A DNA stretch of 64,000 nucleotides. It comes from JBBIIC01 sp037446725 (GTDB lineage: Bacteria > Actinomycetota > Coriobacteriia > Anaerosomatales > SLCP01). How positions within the stretch are numbered: the first letter of the stretch is position 1; each line of letters begins with the position of its first letter. Positions 36,755 through 49,611 of the stretch are shown one piece after another. Under the pieces are notes generated by a model. The model was not told the origin of the DNA and did no database searches. It was given only the letters and a program-made list of their open reading frames with translations. The DNA lies in contig JBBIIC010000004.1 of assembly GCA_037446725.1 (NCBI GenBank), forward strand, positions 62,001 to 126,000. Direction: 5' to 3'. Made by a program: the position numbers and the translations under genes.

Positions 36755-36798
36755 GCTGTATGCTATTGAGGATGTGCGGACGTCGGGCCGTGCTTTGA

Positions 36799-38090
<1,292 letters not shown>

Positions 38091-38095
38091 GCATC

Positions 38096-38872
38096 TTGGC
38101 CCCCTCAACGGAGTCCCGCGCCCGGTTCTTCGCGGACGCCTCCGGGCCCGGACTGCTCGAGCGCCTCGACCCGGATCTCGTGCCGCGCCACGTCGCGGTC
38201 ATCATGGACGGCAACGGCCGGTGGGCCGCGGCCCGCAACCTGCCCCGCGTGGCCGGCCATCGCGCCGGCGCCAAGGCAGTGCGCGAGCTGATCGCGGGCT
38301 CGATCGAACTCGGAATCGAGTACCTCACCGTCTACTCCTTCAGTTCGGAGAACTGGTCGCGTCCAGCCGACGAGGTCTCCGGACTGATGCGCCTGTTCGT
38401 GGAGGTCCTCGAACGAGAGCTCGCGAATCTCGAGAAGATGCGGGTCCGCGTGCTCGTGATAGGTGATCTCGAAGCACTCCCGGCTGAGACCGCGCAGGCG
38501 TTCCGCAACACCGTCGAACGAACGGCCGACAACCGGGCGCTCACGCTGGTGGTCGCACTCAACTACGGTGGCCGTGCCGAGATCGTGGGGGCAGCGCGCG
38601 CCATCGCTCGGGAAGCGGTTGCCAGCGAGCTCGACCCGGAAGCGATCGACGATACCGTCTTCGCGGCGCACCTCCATCAACCGGCGGTGCCTGACCCCGA
38701 TCTGCTCGTGCGCACCAGTGGTGAGATGAGGGTCTCGAACTTCCTGCTGTGGCAGATCGCCTACAGCGAGATCTGGGTGACGGACACGCTCTGGCCGGAC
38801 TTCGACCGGTACGAGCTGCTGCGCGCGGTCACCGAGTTCCAGTCCCGAGAGCGCCGCTTCGGGGGGAGGTAG
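38096..38872 (+). CDS. uppS: Isoprenyl (undecaprenyl) diphosphate synthase
   Basis: A 258-residue cis-prenyltransferase producing the C55 carrier lipid. Motifs: VAVIMDGNGRWA with catalytic Asp38, YSFSSENWSRP, and DLLVRTSGEMRVSNFLLWQ. The start is a TTG at 38096, with GGAGGT nine bases upstream in the end of frr; no ATG/GTG fits. The initial 28 residues are longer than in some homologues. Product chain length is assumed from context with uppP and cell-wall genes. Confidence 0.94.
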   Translation: MAPSTESRARFFADASGPGLLERLDPDLVPRHVAVIMDGNGRWAAARNLPRVAGHRAGAKAVRELIAGSIELGIEYLTVYSFSSENWSRPADEVSGLMRLFVEVLERELANLEKMRVRVLVIGDLEALPAETAQAFRNTVERTADNRALTLVVALNYGGRAEIVGAARAIAREAVASELDPEAIDDTVFAAHLHQPAVPDPDLLVRTSGEMRVSNFLLWQIAYSEIWVTDTLWPDFDRYELLRAVTEFQSRERRFGGR

Positions 38873-38875
38873 TCG

Positions 38876-39700
38876 ATGGGCGCCGCATCCCGAAGCCCGT
38901 TCTCCACCCTCGGCCTGCGGATACTGACGGGGGTGGTCTACGGTGTCGTGCTGCTCTCCACGATTGTCTGGGGCGGCGTCCTCGGCCTCGCACTACTCCT
39001 CTCGCTGCTCGGGGGGCTCGCCGTATCCGAGTTCTTCCGCATCACCCGCAGGGAACGCCGGCACGTCGCCGAGTTCTGCGGCGTCTCTGCTGTCGTCGCC
39101 ATGCCGCTTGCGACCGTAGCCCTGGGCATCTCGGCGCTGCTCGCGGTGACGACCGTGCTCGTCGTCGCTGCGATACTGTGGCATGTGGCCTACCTCAACC
39201 TGCGGATAGGCGACACCGCGGTCGCGGTCACCGGAACGCTCTACGTCGGCTTCACGCTTGCCCATCTCATCCTCATCCGCTCGCTCGAAGACGGCATCAT
39301 CCTCCTTCTCGCGGTGCTCGTGAGCGTATGGGCGAGTGACGTGCTCGCGTACTTCGTGGGGTCCCTGATCGGGTCTCACAAGCTCGCTCCGCGCATCTCG
39401 CCCAACAAGTCCTGGGAGGGGTTCGCCGCCGGTGCAGCAGGTACGGTCGCAGTCTGGCTCCTCCTGCCGCTCGTCACCGACATTTGGATGCCGATCGAGT
39501 TCCTGGTCCTGATCGGCCTGCTCATCGCCGTAGCGGCGCTTGCCGGGGACCTGTTCGAGTCGCGCATCAAGCGTGAGGTCGGCGTCAAGGACTCCGGCGA
39601 GCTACTCCCGGGCCACGGCGGCATGCTCGATCGCATAGACAGCCTCCTGCTCGTCAGCCTAGTCGCTTACTACGGGCTGCTGGCGGGGGGCGCGCGATGA
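38876..39700 (+). CDS. cdsA: Phosphatidate cytidylyltransferase
   Basis: A 274-residue membrane enzyme that makes CDP-diacylglycerol. About seven to eight hydrophobic segments are visible, and the signature near the C-terminus includes SRIKREVGVKDSGELLPGHG followed by GMLDRIDS. The start is three bases after uppS, behind GGGGGGAGG. Four-base overlap with dxr. Confidence 0.95.
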   Translation: MGAASRSPFSTLGLRILTGVVYGVVLLSTIVWGGVLGLALLLSLLGGLAVSEFFRITRRERRHVAEFCGVSAVVAMPLATVALGISALLAVTTVLVVAAILWHVAYLNLRIGDTAVAVTGTLYVGFTLAHLILIRSLEDGIILLLAVLVSVWASDVLAYFVGSLIGSHKLAPRISPNKSWEGFAAGAAGTVAVWLLLPLVTDIWMPIEFLVLIGLLIAVAALAGDLFESRIKREVGVKDSGELLPGHGGMLDRIDSLLLVSLVAYYGLLAGGAR

Positions 39701-40848
39701 GCGGTCCTCTGCGGGTCGCCATTCTCGGCTCGACCGGTTCGATCGGTCGTCAAGCGCTTGAGGTGGCGGAGCGGATGCCCGAGCGCGTGCGGGTCGTCGC
39801 GCTTGCGGCCAACACCGACCACGAGACACTCGTCTCTCAGGCGAGACGGTTCCGCCCCGTCGCCGTGGCATTGGCCGACGAAACTGCCGCTCGGGCCACC
39901 GCCGGCATGCTCCCGGGCGTGGATGTCGCGACGGGCGCTGAGGGAGTGACCGCCCTCGCATCTCAACCCGAAGTCGATCTCGTGCTCAACGCCCTCGTCG
40001 GTGCCGCCGGTCTGCGCACCACCATCGCCACCCTGTCATCGGGCAAACGTCTGGCACTCGCCAACAAGGAGTCACTCGTCGTCGGAGGCGATCTCGTCAC
40101 GTCGTTGGCGGGTCCGGGCACCATCCTTCCGGTGGACTCCGAGCACTCCGCGATCTACCAGTGTCTTCTCGGCGAGGACCCCCGTGACGTCGTGCGGATC
40201 TGGCTCACCGCCTCGGGCGGGCCGTTCAGAGGACGTGACCGGACGTACCTTCAACACGTCACCGCAGAGCAAGCGCTCTCGCACCCGACGTGGGCGATGG
40301 GTCCCAAGATCACCATCGACTCGGCAACTCTCATGAACAAGGGTCTGGAGGCCATAGAGGCGCACCACCTCTTTGGCGTCGGCTACGACACAATCTCGAT
40401 CGTGGTTCACCCGCAGTCGTGCATCCACTCGATGGTCGAGTACGCGGACGGTTCGGTGAAGGCCCACCTCGGCGCGACCGACATGCGCATCCCCATCCAG
40501 TACGCATTCAGCCACCCGCGACGGTGGGAGACCCCCACAGCGCCGGTCGACTTCACGACTCTCGGCTCGCTCGACTTCGAGCCGCCGGACCTTGAGACCT
40601 TCCGCTGTCTCACGCTTGCGCTTGAGGCCGGCCGCGAAGGAGGGACGCTGCCCGCGGCGATGAACGCCGCCAACGAGGTCGCGGTCGACGCCTTCCTCAA
40701 GGGGCGGTGTGCGCTCACCGATATCGACCGTGTGGTCGATTCGGTGATGTCGGTGCATGCGACCGAGCCACTCCGCTCAGTCGAGCAGGTCGAGACGGTA
40801 GACGTGTGGGCGCGCGGAGCCGCACTGGAGGCGCTCGGCCGACGGTAG
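39697..40848 (+). CDS. dxr: 1-deoxy-D-xylulose 5-phosphate reductoisomerase
   Basis: A 383-residue DXR, second step of the MEP isoprenoid pathway. NADPH loop GSTGSIGRQAL is at about 11; LANKESLVVGG and PVDSEHSAIYQCL carry metal- and substrate-binding residues; MGPKITIDSATLMNKGLE and AMNAANEVAVDAFL follow. It lies beside uppS and ispG, so isoprenoid precursor and carrier-lipid genes are grouped. Confidence 0.96.
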   Translation: MSGPLRVAILGSTGSIGRQALEVAERMPERVRVVALAANTDHETLVSQARRFRPVAVALADETAARATAGMLPGVDVATGAEGVTALASQPEVDLVLNALVGAAGLRTTIATLSSGKRLALANKESLVVGGDLVTSLAGPGTILPVDSEHSAIYQCLLGEDPRDVVRIWLTASGGPFRGRDRTYLQHVTAEQALSHPTWAMGPKITIDSATLMNKGLEAIEAHHLFGVGYDTISIVVHPQSCIHSMVEYADGSVKAHLGATDMRIPIQYAFSHPRRWETPTAPVDFTTLGSLDFEPPDLETFRCLTLALEAGREGGTLPAAMNAANEVAVDAFLKGRCALTDIDRVVDSVMSVHATEPLRSVEQVETVDVWARGAALEALGRR

Positions 40849-40917
40849 CCGCCCCTGGCGCGGTGTTTGCACCTCACGGCTGCACGCAGCAGACGATGAC
40901 GATTCGAAAGGGCCTCG

Positions 40918-42183
40918 ATGACTGACGCCGGCTCGACCATTCTCTGGGGCATCCTGACCTTCTCCATCCTCGTGGTCATCCACGAGGGAGGGCACTTCCT
41001 CGCCGCGCGGGCGTTCGGGGTCAAGGTCCACGAGTTCATGATCGGGCTCCCGGGTCCGGCGCTCAGGGTCCGCAGCAAGAAGACTGGGACGGCATTCGGC
41101 ATCACGGCCGTTCCCCTCGGCGGCTACGTCCGGATCGCCGGGATGGAGCCCGGGCCTGAGGACGAGCTGCTCGGCGCGGCGCTCAAGGCAGCGACCATCG
41201 CCCGCAGAACCGATGCGAATCGGCTTGCCGCTGACATCGGCATCGACGTCGAGCGCGCCGCGCGGCTCCTGGCCACGCTCGCCGACTGGGGAGCACTCGA
41301 GCCCGCGACAGACGACGAGGTCTCCTACCTTGCAGTCCTCGAGGCCGACGATGCCACCGACGCGGTTACCCTGCTCGATTCCGCACGCTCGGTGACCTAC
41401 CGTGCACTCTCCAAGCCCAAGCGCATCACCGTGCTCTCGATGGGCGTGCTGGCCAACCTGTTGACCGCACTGCTCGTCTTCACGACGGTGTTGAGCGTCT
41501 GGGGTTACTACACTCAGTCGCTCACTCTCTACGACGTGGCGGCGGATTCAGGCGCCGAGGAGGCAGGTCTGCTTCCCGGCGACCGCATCGTCGCCATCGA
41601 CGGTGAGGATCTCGCTGACTGGACGGCGCTCACCACTGTGGTCGCCGCAACGCAGCCCGGCGACTTGGTCGAGGTCGTCTATGTCCGGGACGGCGTCACA
41701 GCCAGCACCATCGCGGTTATCACCGAGTCCGAGCAGGGCGCCCCGGTGCTCGGAGTCGTCTCCGACGTCGAACAGATCAACCCGACAGTCGGCGAGGCGG
41801 CCCTGGAGAGCGTGAGGCTCACCGGGATGGTCTTCGCCGCGATCGGCCGGTTCTTCTCGCCCGAAACATTTGAGGAGTCTGTCGAAGGCGCCCGCAGCAT
41901 CGTCGGCATCTCCGTCGAGGTCGCCGAGGCCGCCCGCAGCGGTCCGCTCAGTTATGCCTGGATCGTCGCGCTGCTCTCGCTCTCGCTCGGTGTCATGAAC
42001 ATCCTGCCCATACCGCCGCTCGACGGCGGCAAAGTCGCCATCGAGATCGTCGAGGCGGTTGCGCGACGGCCGCTGGGCAGGCGGTTCTCGCTCGGCCTGA
42101 GCCTGTCCGGAGCGGTGCTGCTCTTCTCGCTCATCGGCTATCTCATGTACGCTGACGTCGTCAGATACTTCATCGAAGGCTGA
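40918..42183 (+). CDS. rseP: RseP-type site-2 zinc metalloprotease with winged-helix-like insertion
   Basis: A 421-residue M50 protease of the membrane. HEGGH (22-26) in the first membrane segment and LPIPPLDGGK in a late one form the zinc site; one PDZ domain is about 190-275 (AEEAGLLPGDRIVAIDGEDL). Between VPLGGYVRIAGMEPG and the second membrane segment there is an extra segment (about 82-157) containing DANRLAADIGIDVERAARLL followed by ATLADWGALEP, which reads like a helix-turn-helix/wing. Site-2 proteases release membrane-tethered regulators; the substrate is unknown. The dxr-rseP-ispG order is widespread. Confidence 0.92.
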   Translation: MTDAGSTILWGILTFSILVVIHEGGHFLAARAFGVKVHEFMIGLPGPALRVRSKKTGTAFGITAVPLGGYVRIAGMEPGPEDELLGAALKAATIARRTDANRLAADIGIDVERAARLLATLADWGALEPATDDEVSYLAVLEADDATDAVTLLDSARSVTYRALSKPKRITVLSMGVLANLLTALLVFTTVLSVWGYYTQSLTLYDVAADSGAEEAGLLPGDRIVAIDGEDLADWTALTTVVAATQPGDLVEVVYVRDGVTASTIAVITESEQGAPVLGVVSDVEQINPTVGEAALESVRLTGMVFAAIGRFFSPETFEESVEGARSIVGISVEVAEAARSGPLSYAWIVALLSLSLGVMNILPIPPLDGGKVAIEIVEAVARRPLGRRFSLGLSLSGAVLLFSLIGYLMYADVVRYFIEG

Positions 42184-42196
42184 GGGAGGTCGTCGG

Positions 42197-43255
42197 ATGA
42201 CCGAAAGGCGCGAGACGCGGCCGGTGATGGTCGGCGGCGTCGCGATCGGAGGACGCGCCCCGGTGACGGTGCAGTCCATGACCACCACCGACACGCGGGA
42301 CCCGGACGCCACCCTCACCCAGATCGGTGCTCTGGCCGAGGTCGGGTGCGAGGTAGTCCGTGTAGCAATCCCGCGAATCGACGCGCTCGAAGGCTTCGAG
42401 GCGGTTTGCGAGTCCTCGCCGCTCCCGGTCGTGGCCGACGTGCACTTCGACCACACGATCGCTATCGAAGCAGCACGCCGCGGCGCCGCGAAGCTCCGGA
42501 TCAATCCGGGCAACATCGGCGATATGGCACGCGTCGACGCCGTCATCGACGCCGCCGGTGAGGCCGGCATCCCCATCCGCATCGGGGTCAATGCCGGCTC
42601 TCTCGCCGACGAGTACCGGGACCGGGACTGGCCGCTCGCCGACAAGCTCGTCGCCAGTGCCGTCGCCTTCTGCGAGCACTTCGAGAGTCGCGGCTTCTCC
42701 GACATCGTGGTCTCGGCTAAGGCATCGAGCGTCGTCTCGACGGTCGATGCCTATCGTACCCTCGCGGACAGACTCCCGTACCCGCTGCACATCGGCGTCA
42801 CTGAGGCCGGGACGTCGCTCGCCGGCACAGTGAAGTCGAGCGTGGGGCTCGGGATCCTCCTCGCAGAAGGGATCGGCGACACCTTGAGGGTCTCGCTCAC
42901 CGCTGACCCCGTCGACGAAGTCCTCGTCGGCTGGGAGATCCTCGCTGCCCTCGACCTGCGCCGCCGCTCTCCGGAGCTCGTGAGCTGCCCGACCTGCGGG
43001 CGGTGCGAGGTCGACCTCATCCCGATCGCGTGCGAGGTCGAGAGGCGCCTGCGCGGACGCCGCGCCGGCCTGAAGGTCGCCGTCATGGGGTGCGTGGTCA
43101 ACGGGCCCGGAGAGGCACGCGAGGCAGACATCGGTGTAGCCGCCGGCAGGGGAGTGGGCGTGCTCTTCGCGAAGGGTAAGCCCCTGCGCAAGGTACCCGA
43201 AGCCGAGATAGTCGATGCGCTGATGGAGGAGTTCGACGCCCTCGAACGGCAGTAG
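42197..43255 (+). CDS. ispG: 4-hydroxy-3-methylbut-2-en-1-yl diphosphate synthase
   Basis: A 352-residue Fe-S enzyme, sixth step of the MEP pathway. The start PVMVGGVAIGGRAPVTVQSM and the TIM barrel end in the cluster ligands Cys264 and Cys267 (SCPTCGRC) and Cys299 (MGCVVNGPGEA), with Glu306 the usual fourth ligand. GGGAGG lies upstream in the rseP stop region. Confidence 0.96.
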   Translation: MTERRETRPVMVGGVAIGGRAPVTVQSMTTTDTRDPDATLTQIGALAEVGCEVVRVAIPRIDALEGFEAVCESSPLPVVADVHFDHTIAIEAARRGAAKLRINPGNIGDMARVDAVIDAAGEAGIPIRIGVNAGSLADEYRDRDWPLADKLVASAVAFCEHFESRGFSDIVVSAKASSVVSTVDAYRTLADRLPYPLHIGVTEAGTSLAGTVKSSVGLGILLAEGIGDTLRVSLTADPVDEVLVGWEILAALDLRRRSPELVSCPTCGRCEVDLIPIACEVERRLRGRRAGLKVAVMGCVVNGPGEAREADIGVAAGRGVGVLFAKGKPLRKVPEAEIVDALMEEFDALERQ

Positions 43256-43346
43256 GCACCCCGCTCCCCTCGCAGCGCGCATGCGGTATCCTGTCACGCG
43301 ACACATCGCGTCGCCCGCCACCCATCACACAGGAAGCGAGCGCCCC

Positions 43347-45074
43347 ATGACCGTCGCACTACGCATGAGCAACCTGCACGTCCCGACGCTCAAAGAGGAT
43401 CCTGCCGAGGCCGAGATCGCCTCGCACCGGTTGCTACTGCGCGCGGGCATGATCCGCAAGGCCGCCTCAGGCATCTACACGTTCCTTCCCCTCGGCTGGC
43501 GCAGCGTGCGCAAGATCGAGCAGATCGTTCGCGAGGAAATGGACGCCATCGGCTCCCAGGAGCTCCTCCTGCCGTTCGTCCAGCCTGCCGAGCTCTGGCT
43601 CGACTCCGGCCGCTGGGACGCATACGGCCCAGAGCTCGCTCGCCTCACCGACCGGCAGGGCCGGGAGTTCTGCCTCGGCCCGACCCACGAAGAGATCATC
43701 ACCGCGCTTGTTAGAGGCGAGGTGCGGTCCTATCGCGACCTGCCGCTGTCTCTCTACCAGATCAACCTCAAGTTCCGCGACGAGATGCGCCCGCGTTTCG
43801 GCCTGCTGCGTGGCCGGGAGTTCATCATGAAGGATGCCTACTCGTTCCACGACTCCCAGGAGTCCCTGCAGGAACACTACGACGACCAGGCGCGCGCGTA
43901 TGGGCGCATCTGCGAGCGCCTCGGACTGGTGTACCGACCGGTCGAGGCCGACTCCGGACAGATCGGGGGATCGGTGACCACCGAGTTCATGGCGCTTGCC
44001 GAAACCGGAGAGGCCTCCCTCGTGTTCTGTGGATGCGGATGGGCCGCCAACGTCGAGGCCGCGGCCACCATCGTCCCGCGCTCACCCGGAGTCACCGAGC
44101 CGCGCCCTATGGAACGCGTGCACACTCCCGACATCCGAACGATCGCCGAGCTCGCCGAGTTCCTCGGTATGCCCGGGCACGACACGGTGAAGACCATGGC
44201 CGGGAAGACTCCCGAGGGCCGGCTGGTCTACTTCTGCGTTCCGGGCGACCGCGAGCTCAATCCGGTCAAGGCCGGTCGCGCGGTTCCTGGAGTCGAACTG
44301 CTCGACGAGGCCGATTTCGCTGCCTTCGCCATCCCCAAGGGCTCACTCGGCCCGGTCGATCCTCCTGCAGACACGCTCGTGGTGGCCGACAGCTCGCTGC
44401 GTGGCGAGGTCTCGTGGGGAGTGGGAGCGAACGCCGGGGACTACCACTTCATCGGAGCCATGCCCGGACGCGATTTCGACGTCGAGCTCTGGGCCGACCT
44501 CGTCGTGGCCGAACCGGGTGACGGCTGCCCCGTGTGCGGACGAGCGCTCGAGAGCGGGCGCGGCATCGAGGTGAGCCAGGTCTTCCAGCTCGGCACGAAG
44601 TACTCAGCGGCGCTCGGGGCGACCTTCATGGCCGAGGACGGGACCGAGAACCCCTTCGTGATGGGCTGCTACGGCGTGGGTATCACGCGCTCGCTCGCCG
44701 CCGTCATCGAGCAGCACCACGACGAGGGAGGCATCGTCTGGCCAATGTCGGTGGCCCCGCTGGAAGCGGTCGTCGTACCGCTCTCTGTAGGGGATGAAGA
44801 GGTATGGCCGGTCGCCGAGCGGCTCTGGCGAGAACTTGCCGAGGCAGGCGTGGAGACCCTCATCGACGACCGCGACGAGCGTGCCGGTGTCAAGTTCGCC
44901 GATGCCGATCTCGTGGGATACCCGTTTCAGGTGGTTGTTGGCAAGCGGGGAGTCTCCGGCGGCGTCGTCGAGCTGAAGGACCGCGCGACCGGCGAGCGCA
45001 CGGAGGTCCCGATCGGCGATCTTGTCACCTCCCTTGCCATGCGCATCGCGGACGAGCGCACGAGGTTCATCTGA
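43347..45074 (+). CDS. proS: Prolyl-tRNA synthetase
   Basis: A 575-residue bacterial-type ProRS with the editing (INS) domain inserted between motifs 2 and 3 (about 225-390), which clears mis-charged Ala-tRNA. Class II motifs: FRDEMRPRFGLLRGREFIMK (motif 2) and GCYGVGITRSLAAVIEQ (motif 3). A C-terminal anticodon domain begins near 475. The ATG at 43347 gives the standard start; the frame extends upstream to 43281 but that sequence is not family-like and overlaps a TATCCT -10-like element at 43287-43292. Confidence 0.96.
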   Translation: MTVALRMSNLHVPTLKEDPAEAEIASHRLLLRAGMIRKAASGIYTFLPLGWRSVRKIEQIVREEMDAIGSQELLLPFVQPAELWLDSGRWDAYGPELARLTDRQGREFCLGPTHEEIITALVRGEVRSYRDLPLSLYQINLKFRDEMRPRFGLLRGREFIMKDAYSFHDSQESLQEHYDDQARAYGRICERLGLVYRPVEADSGQIGGSVTTEFMALAETGEASLVFCGCGWAANVEAAATIVPRSPGVTEPRPMERVHTPDIRTIAELAEFLGMPGHDTVKTMAGKTPEGRLVYFCVPGDRELNPVKAGRAVPGVELLDEADFAAFAIPKGSLGPVDPPADTLVVADSSLRGEVSWGVGANAGDYHFIGAMPGRDFDVELWADLVVAEPGDGCPVCGRALESGRGIEVSQVFQLGTKYSAALGATFMAEDGTENPFVMGCYGVGITRSLAAVIEQHHDEGGIVWPMSVAPLEAVVVPLSVGDEEVWPVAERLWRELAEAGVETLIDDRDERAGVKFADADLVGYPFQVVVGKRGVSGGVVELKDRATGERTEVPIGDLVTSLAMRIADERTRFI

Positions 45075-45134
45075 TGCTCCCTGCTCCTTTCGTCCGGCCC
45101 TTCCGGTGACATCCGGGAGGGGCTCCGGTGATTC

Positions 45135-45163
45135 TTTGCCCCCACCCTGCACTATGATAGAAT
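45135..45163 (+). promoter_or_regulatory. Promoter of the rimP-nusA-infB operon
   Basis: TTTGCC (45135-45140) and TAGAAT (45158-45163) are 17 bases apart, about 75 bases before rimP. The same -10 context, GATAGAAT, occurs before smc. An overlapping TATGAT (45153-45158) is an alternative -10. Confidence 0.55.
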
Positions 45164-45190
45164 TGTCGGGGTCTACAGCGTGTCCTGCGA

Positions 45191-45215
45191 GAAGTGGGTA
45201 ACCCCCGCTTCTTTT
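45191..45215 (+). promoter_or_regulatory. Attenuator-like hairpin in the rimP leader
   Basis: GAAGTGGG (45191-45198) pairs with CCCGCTTC (45204-45211), one G-U pair, 5-base loop, immediately followed by TTTT. It has the form of an intrinsic terminator inside the leader, 22 bases before the rimP start and upstream of a strong AAGGAGGT. Comparable hairpins precede rimP-nusA operons elsewhere and are thought to allow autoregulation by NusA. Confidence 0.65.
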
Positions 45216-45236
45216 CGTCTGGAAGGAGGTCGGCAC

Positions 45237-45725
45237 GTGACACGGGAACTCGAAGACAGCCTGGCTTCGTCGCTCGCGTCCGCGGCTGAGTGCCACGGGT
45301 ACGAACTCGTCGCCGTCGAGCTTGCCGGTGCCCACGCACAGCCGACCTTGCGCATCTTCCTGGACAAGGAAGGCGGCATCACGCTCGACGCGATCTGCGA
45401 GGCGAACGCGTGGATATCCGCGCTCCTCGACGAGCTCGAGCCGTTCGAGGGCGCATACACGCTCGAGGTGTCCTCGCCGGGAATCGATCGCCCGCTGCGC
45501 ACGATGGCGGACTTCGAGCGTTTCGCGGGATCGACGGCGAACGTTCGCACGCGCCCGATCGACGGGCGCACGAGATTCACCGGGGTCATCACCGGTGTAC
45601 GGGACGACGGATTCGTCCTCCAGGTTGACGGAAAACCCGTCCACATCCCCCTCGATGAGGTGCGCACCGCGCGCCTCAAGGGCGACGTGGACTTCGGCCA
45701 GGGAAAGGGCGGTTGTGAGCAATGA
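45237..45725 (+). CDS. rimP: Ribosome maturation factor RimP
   Basis: A 162-residue RimP with the N-terminal alpha/beta domain (about 1-85; YELVAVELAGAHAQPTLRIF, LEVSSPGIDRPL) and a C-terminal Sm-like barrel. It assists early 30S assembly. The GTG at 45237 has AAGGAGGT seven bases upstream; an earlier in-frame start would fall in the leader hairpin. Overlaps nusA by four bases. Confidence 0.94.
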   Translation: MTRELEDSLASSLASAAECHGYELVAVELAGAHAQPTLRIFLDKEGGITLDAICEANAWISALLDELEPFEGAYTLEVSSPGIDRPLRTMADFERFAGSTANVRTRPIDGRTRFTGVITGVRDDGFVLQVDGKPVHIPLDEVRTARLKGDVDFGQGKGGCEQ

Positions 45726-46867
45726 GCTCTGAAATGATGGACGCGCTGCGCGCGCTCGCACGCGAGAAGAACATCGACGAATACGAGATGCTGGACCGCC
45801 TTGAGCACCAGCTCGCCATGACATACCGCCGTATCCTCGACCTTGAGAACGATACCCGCGTATCGATCGACCGTGAGAGCGGCCGCATCTACGTCTACGA
45901 GCTCGTTCCCGTCGGTGGGACCGAAGAGGAACCCGAGCTCGAAGAGCGCGACATCACACCCGCTGACGTCTCGCGTATCGCCGCTCAGGCGGCCAAGAAC
46001 GTCATCATGTCCTCGATCCGCGAGGCCGAGCGCGAGAAGATCTTCGAGGAGTACTCCGATCGTGTCGGGGAGAGCGTCACCGGGACCGTACAGCAGTCGG
46101 ACAGCCGTTACACGCTCATCAAGCTGCGTGAGGGCGTCGAGGCACTCCTGCCGCCCGCCGAGCAGCCTCCTAACGAGCGCTACGACCATAACCAGCGACT
46201 CAAGGCCTACATCATCGAGGTGCGCAAGACGTCGACCGAGCCGTCGATCGTCGTCTCCCGCACCCACCCCGGTCTCATCCGCCGCCTGTTCGAACTCGAG
46301 GTGCCCGAGATTTACGACGGCATCGTAGAGATCAAGAGCGTGGCGCGCGAGCCCGGCATGCGCTCCAAGGTCGCCGTCGCAAGCCGCGAGTCCGGACTCG
46401 ACCCTGTCGGCGCGTGCGTCGGTCCCAAAGGCAGCCGTGTGCGCATGATCGTGAGCGAGCTCCGTGGCGAGCGCATCGACGTCATCCCGTGGGCCGAGGA
46501 GCCCGCGGCCTACGTCGCCAACGCGATCTCGCCCGCCAAGGTCACTAACGTGCTTATCGACGAGAACAACCACATCGCCACGGTCATCGTGCCCGAAGAC
46601 CAGCTCTCGCTCGCCATCGGCAAGGAGGGCCAGAACGCCCGCCTAGCCGCCAAGCTCACCGGCTGGCGCATCGACATCAAGAGCCAGGCCCAGGCCGCCG
46701 AGGCAGGCATCACCAGCCACGTCGCCGGCGGCGAGAGCGGTGGTCCGGACGAGGAGTCCGACGGCCGGTGCGTCGCGGTCACCAGCTCGGGCCTGCGCTG
46801 CCGCAACAAGGCGCGGCCGGGCAGTGTCTACTGCGGGATCCACGAGAAGGAGGGCGCCGACACGTGA
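45722..46867 (+). CDS. nusA: Transcription factor NusA with a Cys3His tail
   Basis: A 381-residue NusA: N-terminal polymerase-binding domain (1-120), S1 domain (about 128-200; [20 protein letters not shown]), and two KH domains (about 205-335; [37 protein letters not shown]). It modulates pausing, termination and antitermination. The acidic repeats of E. coli NusA are absent; instead residues 348-381 hold Cys350, Cys360, Cys371 and His374 (CX9CX10CX2H), which looks like a small zinc-binding tail. Confidence 0.95.
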   Translation: MSSEMMDALRALAREKNIDEYEMLDRLEHQLAMTYRRILDLENDTRVSIDRESGRIYVYELVPVGGTEEEPELEERDITPADVSRIAAQAAKNVIMSSIREAEREKIFEEYSDRVGESVTGTVQQSDSRYTLIKLREGVEALLPPAEQPPNERYDHNQRLKAYIIEVRKTSTEPSIVVSRTHPGLIRRLFELEVPEIYDGIVEIKSVAREPGMRSKVAVASRESGLDPVGACVGPKGSRVRMIVSELRGERIDVIPWAEEPAAYVANAISPAKVTNVLIDENNHIATVIVPEDQLSLAIGKEGQNARLAAKLTGWRIDIKSQAQAAEAGITSHVAGGESGGPDEESDGRCVAVTSSGLRCRNKARPGSVYCGIHEKEGADT

Positions 46868-47163
46868 CACGCGCGCGCAAGACACCGACGCGCACCTGCG
46901 TCGGCTGCGGTCACGCAGACGACAAGCGCGCCCTCGTGCGGATTGTGCGCACGAACGGCGGCCACACCGACCTCGATCCCTCGGGGAAGGCCAACGGCCG
47001 CGGGGCGTACGTCTGTGCCCGCGTCGAGTGTTTCGACGCGGCCATCGCCCGCAAGCGGTTCGATGCCGCCCTGCGCGTACACCTGCACGATGACGACCTC
47101 GACCGACTAAGACGAGACCTCGAGGCCTACCTGGTTAGCACGGCCTCGCAGCAAGGACGGTGA
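46864..47163 (+). CDS. ylxR: YlxR family RNA-binding protein
   Basis: A 99-residue YlxR (DUF448) protein with TCVGCGHADDKRALVRIVR and GKANGRGAYVC. The family sits between nusA and infB and has been implicated in nucleoid- or RNase P-related regulation in Firmicutes. The GTG start overlaps the nusA stop by four bases. No ribosomal L7Ae-like gene (ylxQ) is present between it and infB. Confidence 0.92.
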   Translation: MTRARKTPTRTCVGCGHADDKRALVRIVRTNGGHTDLDPSGKANGRGAYVCARVECFDAAIARKRFDAALRVHLHDDDLDRLRRDLEAYLVSTASQQGR

Positions 47164-47167
47164 CCGT

Positions 47168-49603
<2,436 letters not shown>

Positions 49604-49611
49604 GGGGAGTC

